Source: Candidatus Omnitrophota bacterium
GTDB lineage: Bacteria > Omnitrophota > Gorgyraeia > Zapsychrales > Zapsychraceae
Direction: 5' to 3'
Length of the DNA stretch: 64,000 bases
NCBI GenBank assembly: GCA_020632495.1
Contig: JACKFL010000006.1
Coordinates: forward strand, 1,488,001 to 1,552,000
Shown here: positions 1 through 8,378 of the stretch, in pieces
How positions within the stretch are numbered: the first letter of the stretch is position 1
How the letters are laid out: each line of letters starts with the position of its first letter
Notes under the pieces: model-generated
Told to the model about the DNA's origin: nothing
Database searches by the model: none
What the model saw: the letters and a program-made list of their open reading frames with translations, nothing else
Position numbers and translations under genes: made by a program

Positions 1-2
1 TT

Positions 3-362
3 TTTCTGCCGAACTTGTATTTGTATGAGGAAAAAACCTTTGAGACTGGCATTCTGATAAGCGGCGGCCCGGGCGGAGAATCACGCGAAGGTGTCCAGCG
101 CGGCCGTTACCGTCTGGAGAAGATTGAAGATGTGATACTGGGGGAAACGACTTACCGGGACTGTATGCGCATCGCCTATTCCCGGACCATCGACAACGGG
201 CAGGGCTTTTTGCAAACCGTGGCCGGCCGGATGTGGCTGGCGCCGGGTGTCGGAAAAGTCCGGGACGAACGCAGCGTAAAGGTCGAGGATACCGCCGGCG
301 CTCTCATCGATATCCGGGAGGAACAGCTGGAATTGGTTGACGGCGGGGACATTCAATGGTAA
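3..362 (+). CDS. C-terminal part of a hypothetical protein (5' end outside window)
   Basis: The reading frame is open from the window edge to the TAA at 360-362, so only the last ~119 codons are seen. The segment has a beta-rich look, with the phrase DCMRIAYSRTID followed by MWLAPGVGKVR. This resembles the C-terminal half of TapB/DUF3108-like exported proteins, where a 'WLAPGVGxVR' strand is typical. There is no membrane segment in the visible part. A lipoprotein gene follows 56 bp downstream on the same strand, so the two may share a transcript. Family assignment is tentative because the N-terminus is missing. Confidence 0.6.
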   Translation, partial: FLPNLYLYEEKTFETGILISGGPGGESREGVQRGRYRLEKIEDVILGETTYRDCMRIAYSRTIDNGQGFLQTVAGRMWLAPGVGKVRDERSVKVEDTAGALIDIREEQLELVDGGDIQW

Positions 363-418
363 AAATAACACCCAACCAACCCGACACCGGGCTATTTTTT
401 TCTTAGAGACTACCAATC

Positions 419-835
419 ATGCTCAGATACTGCCTGATCTTCATTCTTTTAACCCTGGCCGCGTGCGCATCGGACCCGAGCAAACCTCATTACCGCATGT
501 CGCCGGAGGCGTTTATCGATGAATACATGAAGAACCATTACACGGCCATCAAGAAATTCAGCGGTAAACGGATCCGGTTCGATGGCATCCTCAAACGCAA
601 GGTCGGCGAAGACATCGACGGGATCTTCGCCGTGGAATTCTACGGGATGGATGACGCCCAGGCCTATGAAAGCGGCATGCGGCTTTTCTTTCTCGACCCT
701 TCCCATCCCGAAAATCTGAGTGATTTTTTTGTCTACCAGCCCGGAATGGAGATCAGCCTGATGTGCACGCTGGATACCACCTCCAATACCCCCATCGTCA
801 ACGGCTGCCGCTTTATCAGCGACCTAAAAAAATAA
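419..835 (+). CDS. Lipoprotein with OB-fold-like (tRNA_anti-like) domain
   Basis: This 138-aa protein starts with a lipoprotein signal: a hydrophobic stretch ends in LTLAAC, with the cysteine near residue 16. The rest resembles the tRNA_anti-like OB-fold family: a helix (EYMKNHYTAIKKFSGK) leads into strands beginning RIRFDGIL, with later strands around EISLMCTL and NGCRF. Such proteins are membrane-anchored periplasmic OB-folds of unknown ligand. Length is normal for the family. The fold call is by pattern only. Confidence 0.75.
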   Translation: MLRYCLIFILLTLAACASDPSKPHYRMSPEAFIDEYMKNHYTAIKKFSGKRIRFDGILKRKVGEDIDGIFAVEFYGMDDAQAYESGMRLFFLDPSHPENLSDFFVYQPGMEISLMCTLDTTSNTPIVNGCRFISDLKK

Positions 836-847
836 GCGAAGCGCAGT

Positions 848-1345
848 CTAAAATAAGTGATTGTATTCGTCGATACGGCCCATATCGATGCCGTCCTGTT
901 GTTCCGTGTACAACGGATGTGCCGGATCTCCGATCGAAATTTCGGGACGGGTCGTCCGGCCGGTCAACTGCAGGGATGCGGATAGTCCGAGGGTCTGTGG
1001 GAGTTGCGGGATATGATTGGCGATCCGCACGGCAAACGGCGGCTCGTCGGCCTGCGCGGGATCATCCCATAGCGCGTGTACTCGCTGAAAATCTACTTTG
1101 TCTACTTCCACCCACAATCCGATCCGATAGGGCTCCTTGCGGTCCGCTACCGGCATGGGAAGGACGGCTCGAATAAAATAGTGTTCCTTGCGCAAGATAC
1201 AAATATCATCCGATTCAAGACAGTCCGCCTCGCGCTCCGCCACCGGCAATTCGCAAACCAGATCCGGGCGGCGAAACGCCAATTCCATTTCGGCTTGCGG
1301 ATGAAATTCTCCGCACACAGAACAGATGCGTCTCTCTTCGTTCAT
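848..1345 (-). CDS. DUF2199 family protein
   Basis: The 165-aa protein opens with a CxxCGxxH zinc-ribbon-like motif (CSVCGEFH) and continues with the order seen in DUF2199: a PD..CELPVAERE segment, a DDICILRKEHYFIRAVLPMPV block, GLWVEV, an LWDDP...DEPPFAVRIAN block, and near the end HPLYTEQQDGI. No signal peptide is visible, so it is probably cytoplasmic. The function of DUF2199 is unknown. It is the last gene of a leftward run of small genes, 28 bp after the preceding membrane-protein gene. Confidence 0.88.
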   Translation of the reverse strand: MNEERRICSVCGEFHPQAEMELAFRRPDLVCELPVAEREADCLESDDICILRKEHYFIRAVLPMPVADRKEPYRIGLWVEVDKVDFQRVHALWDDPAQADEPPFAVRIANHIPQLPQTLGLSASLQLTGRTTRPEISIGDPAHPLYTEQQDGIDMGRIDEYNHLF

Positions 1346-1373
1346 AATTCACTCTCTTTCACTATCCAAACGC

Positions 1374-1958
1374 TCACTCAGAAACTGTCAGACCGGAGTG
1401 CAGAACCTTGATCGCCAGGGCATTCAACAGGTCCACCGTTTCATAAAGTAAACGCTCCTCCGCCTCGCTATGCCGCCAGATCATCGTGAGGGCGGACAGC
1501 TTGCGGTCGCCAATCCTCAAACGGACGAGTCGCCCTTCCTTTGCGAGGCGGTCCCGCAGCTCGGCGGAAAACAGTCGACGCGTCCATTCTTCATCCACGG
1601 CGCGCAGCGTATGTACTTCATCAAATAAATCCTGAAACAAGACCTGCCGCCTTTTGACTCCGCATCTTGGGACGGCTAAGGCCCTGAAATATTTTGGCCG
1701 TCGGACGAGAAGAACATCCGGATTTGACATAAGATTTAACCGCACCGCATAGTTGATCGTCCCTTGCAGTACGTAAATCCGGGCTTCTCTCCCTTCCTCC
1801 AAACCGATCACGGCGCCAAGGGGGAACTTGGTGACCCGGCCGGAGAAGCGGACGGCCAGTTCGCGAAACATTCGATAGCTCTTGCCGACTTCGCGCACGG
1901 CCAGCCAAACCAGCGGCAACGCCAACAAGACGGCCCCGACGGCAAAGAGTATCAACAT
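1374..1958 (-). CDS. Hypothetical single-span membrane protein
   Basis: This 194-aa protein has one N-terminal membrane segment (about residues 2-22) followed by a soluble, charged domain. I do not recognise the family. The soluble part carries many Arg and Glu residues and short beta segments. It sits between the DUF2199 gene and a second small membrane protein on the same strand, and all five leftward genes from 3361 to 848 are closely spaced, suggesting one operon. Confidence 0.7.
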   Translation of the reverse strand: MLILFAVGAVLLALPLVWLAVREVGKSYRMFRELAVRFSGRVTKFPLGAVIGLEEGREARIYVLQGTINYAVRLNLMSNPDVLLVRRPKYFRALAVPRCGVKRRQVLFQDLFDEVHTLRAVDEEWTRRLFSAELRDRLAKEGRLVRLRIGDRKLSALTMIWRHSEAEERLLYETVDLLNALAIKVLHSGLTVSE

Positions 1959-2027
1959 AGGAAGCAGCGAATCCAGCGTTCCAATCTCCCCGTTTGCATG
2001 TTTAAAAGGACCCCCTATGCGTCGTAT

Positions 2028-2456
2028 TTATTTATAATCGCGGGTCATGGGTTCGCCGTAAGGGCTGTCCCTGCTCTCATGCTGATTTTCAGCCGCGGGC
2101 CGTGCCTCGATCCGGTCAAATTCGCGCTCCGTCAGAAATTGCGCGCCGGCAAAAAATATCACGATAATCAGCGACCAATATTCGATAGGAATGTAGTAAA
2201 GCGTGTGGGCGGGATACAAGGCGGTGACTTCTCCGGTCAATTCATCACGGCGCAGACGCCTGAAGTGATTCAGATAGAACCCCGTAAACATGGTAACAAA
2301 ACACGCCGCGGCAACCGCCAGGTGTTTCGTCCATTCGTGATTCTGGTAATACCGCTCGTCACCCGTTACGGTTTCTACCACCCACTCGGCACCAAGAAAA
2401 GCGGCAACGGCGATCGCAATCACGATCCACCCCCATCCGCGCCATATGATTAACAT
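2028..2456 (-). CDS. Small membrane protein, MLIIWRGWG family
   Basis: The frame is open from 2486, but the ATG at 2456 is preferred. It is preceded by a strong GGGGGAG ribosome site, and the protein then begins MLIIWRGWGWI, the usual start of a widespread family of small bacterial membrane proteins. Two early hydrophobic segments are seen, then a positively charged loop (HFRRLRRD) and a third hydrophobic stretch near YWSLIIVIFF. About 142 aa. Function unknown. Confidence 0.75.
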   Translation of the reverse strand: MLIIWRGWGWIVIAIAVAAFLGAEWVVETVTGDERYYQNHEWTKHLAVAAACFVTMFTGFYLNHFRRLRRDELTGEVTALYPAHTLYYIPIEYWSLIIVIFFAGAQFLTEREFDRIEARPAAENQHESRDSPYGEPMTRDYK

Positions 2457-2504
2457 GGTCTCCCCCTGGGCTTGCGACGAGCGCACCGGGAAAACGAACG
2501 CCGA

Positions 2505-2777
2505 CTACCGGGATCCGAAGTATTTCTCAAAAGGGATGATATCTTGCGGATGAAGCATCATGCGCAGGTAGGTGGTTTCTTCCATCCGGTACTCGAAGTC
2601 CTGCCTGGTAATCATCCCGCGGCGGTAAAGATCCTTGTATTGACCCTGTTTCTGACGGACCGCGATCACGGCCAGACTGAAATACCCGACGGTGAGAACC
2701 AGCGCGATTACGAAAAAAACATTGCTGATAGACTCGAGCGTATTTCGCTTGGGTTTTAAGAGCGGATTTCCTGACAT
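2505..2777 (-). CDS. Small single-span membrane protein with SHOCT-like tail
   Basis: A 90-aa protein with one membrane segment at about residues 19-40. It is followed by a short helical segment, YKDLYRRGMITRQDFEYRM, that has the look of a SHOCT oligomerisation motif (helix, 'GxIT..EFE' turn, helix). It lies in the leftward cluster of small membrane proteins. Function unknown; the SHOCT resemblance is weak. Confidence 0.65.
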   Translation of the reverse strand: MSGNPLLKPKRNTLESISNVFFVIALVLTVGYFSLAVIAVRQKQGQYKDLYRRGMITRQDFEYRMEETTYLRMMLHPQDIIPFEKYFGSR

Positions 2778-2800
2778 ATCTTCATCCAGTGATTAAACGG

Positions 2801-3361
2801 CTACTTGATCGATGTCGGCAACTGCCTCAAACCGATGATAAGGATCATCACGCCGACCCCGATCACCCCCAGAAATTTGTAAGGGACAGCCCCCTGACCT
2901 TTATCCCGTAATACAAGTACTCCGTTGTAAGTCGGCCTCCAGGAGCCGCCGGTGGCATATCGGAAATATCCGGTGAAGCCCGCGGTGAAATCATGCTGAC
3001 CGATACGGTAATAGTGCCTGCGGCCGGTGCTGTTACGCAGATAGCCCGACCGAAAATCCTCACTCCAATCGGCCACGGCGTTGCCCGCGCCGTCAATCAA
3101 CCGGAGTTGAAACTGCATATCCCGGTTTTCTATGCGCCGGTCAGGCACCCGCAGCCAGAACGACCGGGTCTCGTTACGGTCCACGCTGAGCAGCGCCGTC
3201 TGCAATTCCTTGCCGGGATTATGCAGACTGACAGGATACACCAAATCGTCACGGTAAATCTGTCCCGAGATCTGGGATATACCTCCGACTAGCCCGTATA
3301 TGGTAATGAAACTGGAAACGATGATCAGCGCGATCCCGCGCAGGGAATCCGGATAGGTCAT
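2801..3361 (-). CDS. Two-span membrane protein with extracytoplasmic beta domain
   Basis: The 186-aa protein has a hydrophobic segment at about residues 8-28 and another at about 162-180. Between them is a ~130-residue beta-rich region with the phrase YYRIGQHDFTAGFTGYFRY, probably outside the cytoplasmic membrane. I do not recognise a family. A purine-rich ribosome site (GGGGGGAAG) precedes the ATG, and a good promoter lies just upstream (3390-3419), so this is likely the first gene of the leftward operon that ends with DUF2199. Confidence 0.7.
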   Translation of the reverse strand: MTYPDSLRGIALIIVSSFITIYGLVGGISQISGQIYRDDLVYPVSLHNPGKELQTALLSVDRNETRSFWLRVPDRRIENRDMQFQLRLIDGAGNAVADWSEDFRSGYLRNSTGRRHYYRIGQHDFTAGFTGYFRYATGGSWRPTYNGVLVLRDKGQGAVPYKFLGVIGVGVMILIIGLRQLPTSIK

Positions 3362-3389
3362 GCGCTTACTTCCCCCCTACTGCATCCGT

Positions 3390-3419
3390 ATTATACATAG
3401 AAACGCCCTGATTTGACAA
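3390..3419 (-). promoter_or_regulatory. Sigma70-type promoter for the small membrane-protein operon
   Basis: Reading leftward, TTGTCA (3414-3419) and TATAAT (3390-3395) are separated by 18 bp, and the next ATG is at 3361. The consensus -10 and short leader make this a credible start for the 3361-848 operon, separating it from the large gene that ends at 3462. Confidence 0.65.
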
Positions 3420-3461
3420 TATGTATCCTGAATTGTTGAGCGAAAATGGCTCTGGCAGGGG

Positions 3462-6400
3462 TTATGTTTGCGGTTGCAGCGGATGGTCCCGCCGCGCGGA
3501 GAACTCGCCGACCGAACCGTCGAGCGGAATTTGATCACGGGAATCACCCCCCGCCAGCGGCAGCAGGACCGGCATCGGGGCCACATTGATAATGACGGGC
3601 GTGAAGCCGTCGATCACTCCGGCATCCAGGATGGCCTCCACCTTCGCCGGATCGAATTCAATACGAATCGCGGCCTCAGCGCGCTGCAACTGGATTTCAT
3701 TAAGATCGATCCCCCCGACATTATCCGCCGTTTCCTCGCGGGCGAGCAGGGCCTTATCCGACCCCTCGGACGCACCGGACATTTCTCTAACTTTACTTTC
3801 GATGACCGGATCCAGCGATTCCCGCAGTTTTTGCACGGGGGCCAAGTATTCCTCCTCGGCGCCGTGCAGGACGTCGCGGAATTCGCCGAGACCGTCGGCA
3901 TAGGCCGCCTCGAGGCGGGCAAACATCTCGCTGAAAATTCCTGCGCTCTCGGAATCCGGCACTTTCGTCAATCGGTCCACTGAGACTTCGCGCATATAAG
4001 CGCGAATCCGTGCGGCTTTGGAAATCGACGACACCGGATAAACGTCGGCAGCATAGCGCTGGCTTAAGGCCGTCCCGACAAAACCGCCCCAACGGACCGT
4101 GTCACCCCAGTCCCCGCTGATCAGCAGCGGCTTGCGGTGTCGGGCGGATATCCGCGCCATAATCCAGTTCACTTCCAACAGACGCGGCTGCATCTCATCA
4201 AAAAGATGGCTGTAACGGGAATCAAAACGGGTCAGTTTCGGAAAGTCCCGACGGAACAGGGACTGCGTCATGTCATTGGTTCCGATGGCGATAAAATCAG
4301 ACTTACGGACCATTTCGTCATAGTGCGGGATCTCCCGCACATCTTCGACGTAGAATCCGATCTGGACACCTTCGAAGGCCTTGATCAACCGGCTAATAAA
4401 GATATCGTGGTCTTCGGTAAAATAGTTCAACCGCTCATCAAGGATATCCAACTCCCGCACGCGTTCTTCGTGTGCCCGGCGCTCTTCATCAGTCGTTTCA
4501 CCGTCGGCGGTCTCACCGGTGGTTTGTTCGCGCAACTTGGCGATCCGGCCCGCTAATTCCTCGCGTTCATCCTCAAAGAGCGCCTGGGCCGCCTGCTGCT
4601 TGGCTTCGTTCACCATCGCCAAAATATCGTCGACACCAACGACACCCGGAATAACTCGCACATTGGGAAACGTGAGTCCTAGCCGCTTATTGGTAGCTTT
4701 ATGGTACGCCCGGAACAGCGCGCGCAGCTGCCGAAGTCCGTACTCATAGAACGGACGCTCGCCGCCGGCATCCCGGTAAAAATAGAACGCCGTGCCTGAG
4801 TATTCCGTCAATATCTCTTTCTTCAATTCCTCACGCCGGGCCTTGCCTTCCGCGGCCTCGACCTTGGCCAAATAATCACTGAGGATCTGCGGCACCTTTT
4901 CGCCGCCGATGTCGTCCAGCCGCGGAATATACCGCCCCAGCACCCCGTCGCCCAAATCACCGCTGAACACATCTTCGTTCAAAATGTTCTCGAATTCCTG
5001 GGCCATTTGACGTTCCTGGTTGCGCAGGTCCGGACGATAAGGATCTTCGAACATCAGTTCCAGCCGGTGCAGTCCCACATTCGGAATACCGAGCGCGTTC
5101 ATGCGGCGCAGGTCTTCGCGATGATTGACCCCGATACTGGTAAAACTTTGGTAAGTCCGCCCGCCGACCTTCAAGGGTTTGGCCGCAACGACATTAAAAT
5201 ACTCACGCCGCCGGTCCAAATCCTCGCTCAACTGATAAGCGGCAACTCTGGTCTTCAAATCCGGACGGACGGTCACCCCGCCGAGCCCGCGTGAGCTGCC
5301 TTCGACAATGGTCAATTCACCTTCCTTGATATTGGCCTTGGTAAAACCGGACACGCCGGAAACGGACAGCGGAAACTGGTTAATCGCATGCGGCGACCGG
5401 CCTTGTTCCACAATAGCCACGATATTCGGAAACTTGACGTGGATGGTCCCCACTTCGTTGGGAGTCAGCGCTTCGATACTCGGATCGACAAAGACCACCA
5501 TCGGTTCCGTTGCCTGCTGGATCGTTTCTTCCTTAAGCAACTGGGAAAATATCATCATGAATTCCACGGTCATGTCGCGAAATCGCTCCTTGTCGGACGC
5601 GTCGGCAAACTCAGGCATCTTCACGCGATCACCCGCGGCCGTCAGCAGGTCGTCGTCATGGGCAAACGCCATATAGTTGATCATCCCGCGCTCAATGGTG
5701 ACACCGCGTTGACTGATACGTTCCTGGACATACTCGGCAAACGAATCGAGAAAACGGCTGAACAGACTGCCGGCATTGGTCAACGCAACCGCGGTGGCGG
5801 TCTCGGACTCCAACCCCCTGAGAATCTCGCCGTAGTACTGGCCGTTGTAATCATCCTTACGCGCGGCCTCCAAGCGCAACTGTTCGCGCACAAAAAGTTC
5901 GCGCGCCCGCCGCAACACACTCAGAAACCGCCCGATCTCCAGGTTAATCTTTTGCTCCTTGAGATCCGGGGCATCTTCATAGGCGATGACGTAGGCATGA
6001 CTGTCGAGATGGTCCTGCACGAAAGTAAACGCCGTATAGGCCTCCTTGATCGCCTCCATATTCCGCGGCAGGGTTCCGCCCTGACGCATCATTTCGAAGA
6101 AGGCATCCATTTCCTTACGGTGCGCCTGAATCATGGCAAAAGCATTGTTGCCATGCTCCGCGCCGCTTTTCTGAAGTGTTTTACGCAGAAATTCAAAGAA
6201 GAACATGGATTTTTGCGCCTGCATACTTTGCTGCAACCCTTCGATTTCCTTATGCAGTGTCTTCAGGCGCCCGTTGATCCTCTCCATTTCCCGGCGCAAC
6301 CGGGCGATCCGCGGTTCATCTTTTTCTTCATCGGACTTACGGATTTGTTCGTCGTGCAATCCCTGAAAGCGCACATAATCCTGCAACAGCTGATAGTACT

Positions 6401-8378
6401 CACGCATCCGGTCCAGACCGTAGGGATGCGTCAACAATACGGCCCACGCCCCGCGCATCAGCTTAAGCCGCTGATAGAGGGCGTAGTCGTTGCCGAAGAC
6501 CGTCACATACTCCGGAGACTCGGCGTGCGCCTCAACCAAGCGCGGTATGTATATGTTCAGCAGTTCCTTTTTAAATTCATCGATAAAATCAGCGGGGACT
6601 TCCTCTTCCCCCAGTCCCAGTTCAATCAGAAAATCCTCCCTGGACTTTCGGACAAGTTCGTGAACCAAACGGTAGGCGAATTCCATCCGGCTTTCCACCT
6701 GCTCTTGTATCAAGGCGCTGGTGGCATCGATAACACGGTCCAGCACGGCTCCGGCAGCCAGCTCACTCTCGGAGCGGAAGGCGCCTTGAAAAATCTCGCC
6801 GACCAGGCGTTTTTCGTTGGAAACTTTTTGATCCCGGACCTCGGCGGTGTTGTTGGGCGCGACAAACGGATACTGGAACTGGACGTCTTCCCGCTCGAAG
6901 AACGTCGCCCGGCCGATGCCGACCCCCTCCAATCCTTTGGAGACACCGCGCAACAGGGTCGGCGTCTTGGCCAAATGAATATTGCCTTCCACCGGATAAC
7001 CCGGCGTGTTGATCAGATAGTTTTCGATGTCGGTGCGTTCGATAGGGACGCTCCTGGCCGCGAATTTCTCCTGCAGCGCGTCAACGGCCTCACCCAAAGG
7101 CACCAGTTCATCCCGTCGCCAGCGCCGTTCTTTTTGCGCCTCCGAGAAAAACAGGTCGAACACGCGCACTTCCCTCACCAAAGGCTCCTGGGAGCCGGAT
7201 TCGCCCAGCACGGCCTTGTCCCCCTGGTAGCGGGGAACCGTTCCGATATCCAGGATAAAACGTTCACCTGTAATCGGCGCCTCGCGTCCGGAGACGTCTC
7301 TGGTCAACGGCATATTTAATAGCCGCGTGATCCCGCCCGAGAAATACTTGCGCGGGATCATTTCACGGGAATAGCTGTCGTACTCCTCGCGCACATAGTC
7401 AAAAACCCCGGTTTGAAACGCGTCCAGATAGCGACGGTAAACCTTCTCGCGAATGTCCGGATCAGCCAGATCGATGCCGAGTACCTTCTGACGGTCCACA
7501 TAAACCTGTGACAACAGACTGTTGGTGATCGTCTCTTTGTACCATTTGGCCAATATCAGAGAATGGTAGATCTGCCGCAGCGCCGCGAAATTCTCGCCGT
7601 TATTGACCTCTTTTTCAATCTCCGGAACGATCAGGTCCCGCAGCACCGTCGATGACAGGAGATTGAGGTCCTCGTCCGCTTCACCATCGGTATTCTTTCC
7701 GTTCGCCTGCATAGCCACGTAGTCACGGTCCAGCATGACTTTAAGACGGCTCTCCACGATCTCTACACTCAAGTCGTGCTCCGCAATAACCGCCTTTTCC
7801 GGCAGGACCCAAACCTTGTTAAAAGTGGCGATCGGCAATTCGGAGACTCCGTACTGTTCATGGGCCTTGGTGTAGATCCTCTGCCAGAATTCCTCACCGA
7901 GATCATTTTCCGGATAGATTAACGTCGACGTGAGCTGTTTCAGCAGATAGTCCTGAACCAGCAGGTCCTGACCCAATTCGGTCCGGCTGAGCGCGGCCGT
8001 GATGATCCGGTCGCCTTCATACGGGGAAAGGTTTACCCACAGCTCCGATTTCGGAATGGTCAAGCCGGACATAAAATACCGGACCAGTTTTTGGGAGGCG
8101 CTTTTGACCTGGGCGCTGGTCATATCCAGCGAACCGCTGTCGACCACAAACTGAAAGCGCAGCGGATCGTCCGGATCCAGGATCATGCCCTTAAGAAGAA
8201 CTGGAGAAAACGTACGGCTCGGGCCGATCATCTCACCCGGCGCGAGATCTCTCCATCCCAGGTCCGTGGCCCGGGCCAGGGGCACAGGCCCGCTGAAAAC
8301 CATGACCGCCGCGCAGACGATGGCGACTGCGCGCCGCACACCTTTGCTGAAGGAATATTTGAAGGGAGATGTTATCAT
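3462..8378 (-). CDS. Giant exported protein with degenerate PTS Enzyme I module
   Basis: The protein has 1,638 aa. It has a signal-like start (basic residues, then a hydrophobic stretch ending near residue 37) and the ~340-residue N-terminal domain shared with the two other giant proteins here (LWVNLSPYEGDR, TFNKVWVLPE, LRQIYHSLILA, PRKYFSGG). A coiled coil lies at about residues 688-715. From about residue 960 it matches PTS Enzyme I / PEP-utilising enzymes. The swivel-domain histidine is kept (His997 in GRSPHAI, where the usual motif is GGRTSHxAI). GLHRLELMF (about 1104), YVEDV and DFIAIGTNDMTQ (about 1365) match the PEP-binding barrel. The catalytic Cys of 'CGE' appears replaced by Ser in ISGDWGD. 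The tail has GGIDLN at about 1555 and GFTPVIINVAP 30 residues later. The ATG overlaps the upstream stop (ATGA), so it is translationally coupled to the phosphorylase-like gene. An active phosphotransferase is doubtful. Confidence 0.88.
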   Translation of the reverse strand: MITSPFKYSFSKGVRRAVAIVCAAVMVFSGPVPLARATDLGWRDLAPGEMIGPSRTFSPVLLKGMILDPDDPLRFQFVVDSGSLDMTSAQVKSASQKLVRYFMSGLTIPKSELWVNLSPYEGDRIITAALSRTELGQDLLVQDYLLKQLTSTLIYPENDLGEEFWQRIYTKAHEQYGVSELPIATFNKVWVLPEKAVIAEHDLSVEIVESRLKVMLDRDYVAMQANGKNTDGEADEDLNLLSSTVLRDLIVPEIEKEVNNGENFAALRQIYHSLILAKWYKETITNSLLSQVYVDRQKVLGIDLADPDIREKVYRRYLDAFQTGVFDYVREEYDSYSREMIPRKYFSGGITRLLNMPLTRDVSGREAPITGERFILDIGTVPRYQGDKAVLGESGSQEPLVREVRVFDLFFSEAQKERRWRRDELVPLGEAVDALQEKFAARSVPIERTDIENYLINTPGYPVEGNIHLAKTPTLLRGVSKGLEGVGIGRATFFEREDVQFQYPFVAPNNTAEVRDQKVSNEKRLVGEIFQGAFRSESELAAGAVLDRVIDATSALIQEQVESRMEFAYRLVHELVRKSREDFLIELGLGEEEVPADFIDEFKKELLNIYIPRLVEAHAESPEYVTVFGNDYALYQRLKLMRGAWAVLLTHPYGLDRMREYYQLLQDYVRFQGLHDEQIRKSDEEKDEPRIARLRREMERINGRLKTLHKEIEGLQQSMQAQKSMFFFEFLRKTLQKSGAEHGNNAFAMIQAHRKEMDAFFEMMRQGGTLPRNMEAIKEAYTAFTFVQDHLDSHAYVIAYEDAPDLKEQKINLEIGRFLSVLRRARELFVREQLRLEAARKDDYNGQYYGEILRGLESETATAVALTNAGSLFSRFLDSFAEYVQERISQRGVTIERGMINYMAFAHDDDLLTAAGDRVKMPEFADASDKERFRDMTVEFMMIFSQLLKEETIQQATEPMVVFVDPSIEALTPNEVGTIHVKFPNIVAIVEQGRSPHAINQFPLSVSGVSGFTKANIKEGELTIVEGSSRGLGGVTVRPDLKTRVAAYQLSEDLDRRREYFNVVAAKPLKVGGRTYQSFTSIGVNHREDLRRMNALGIPNVGLHRLELMFEDPYRPDLRNQERQMAQEFENILNEDVFSGDLGDGVLGRYIPRLDDIGGEKVPQILSDYLAKVEAAEGKARREELKKEILTEYSGTAFYFYRDAGGERPFYEYGLRQLRALFRAYHKATNKRLGLTFPNVRVIPGVVGVDDILAMVNEAKQQAAQALFEDEREELAGRIAKLREQTTGETADGETTDEERRAHEERVRELDILDERLNYFTEDHDIFISRLIKAFEGVQIGFYVEDVREIPHYDEMVRKSDFIAIGTNDMTQSLFRRDFPKLTRFDSRYSHLFDEMQPRLLEVNWIMARISARHRKPLLISGDWGDTVRWGGFVGTALSQRYAADVYPVSSISKAARIRAYMREVSVDRLTKVPDSESAGIFSEMFARLEAAYADGLGEFRDVLHGAEEEYLAPVQKLRESLDPVIESKVREMSGASEGSDKALLAREETADNVGGIDLNEIQLQRAEAAIRIEFDPAKVEAILDAGVIDGFTPVIINVAPMPVLLPLAGGDSRDQIPLDGSVGEFSARRDHPLQPQT

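Noticed and set aside
5388..7319. Long plus-strand open frame (643 codons) opposite the Enzyme I-like gene
   Set aside because: It is antisense to a gene with clear homology, has no ribosome site and reads as an Arg/His/Gln-rich protein typical of a mirror frame in GC-rich DNA.
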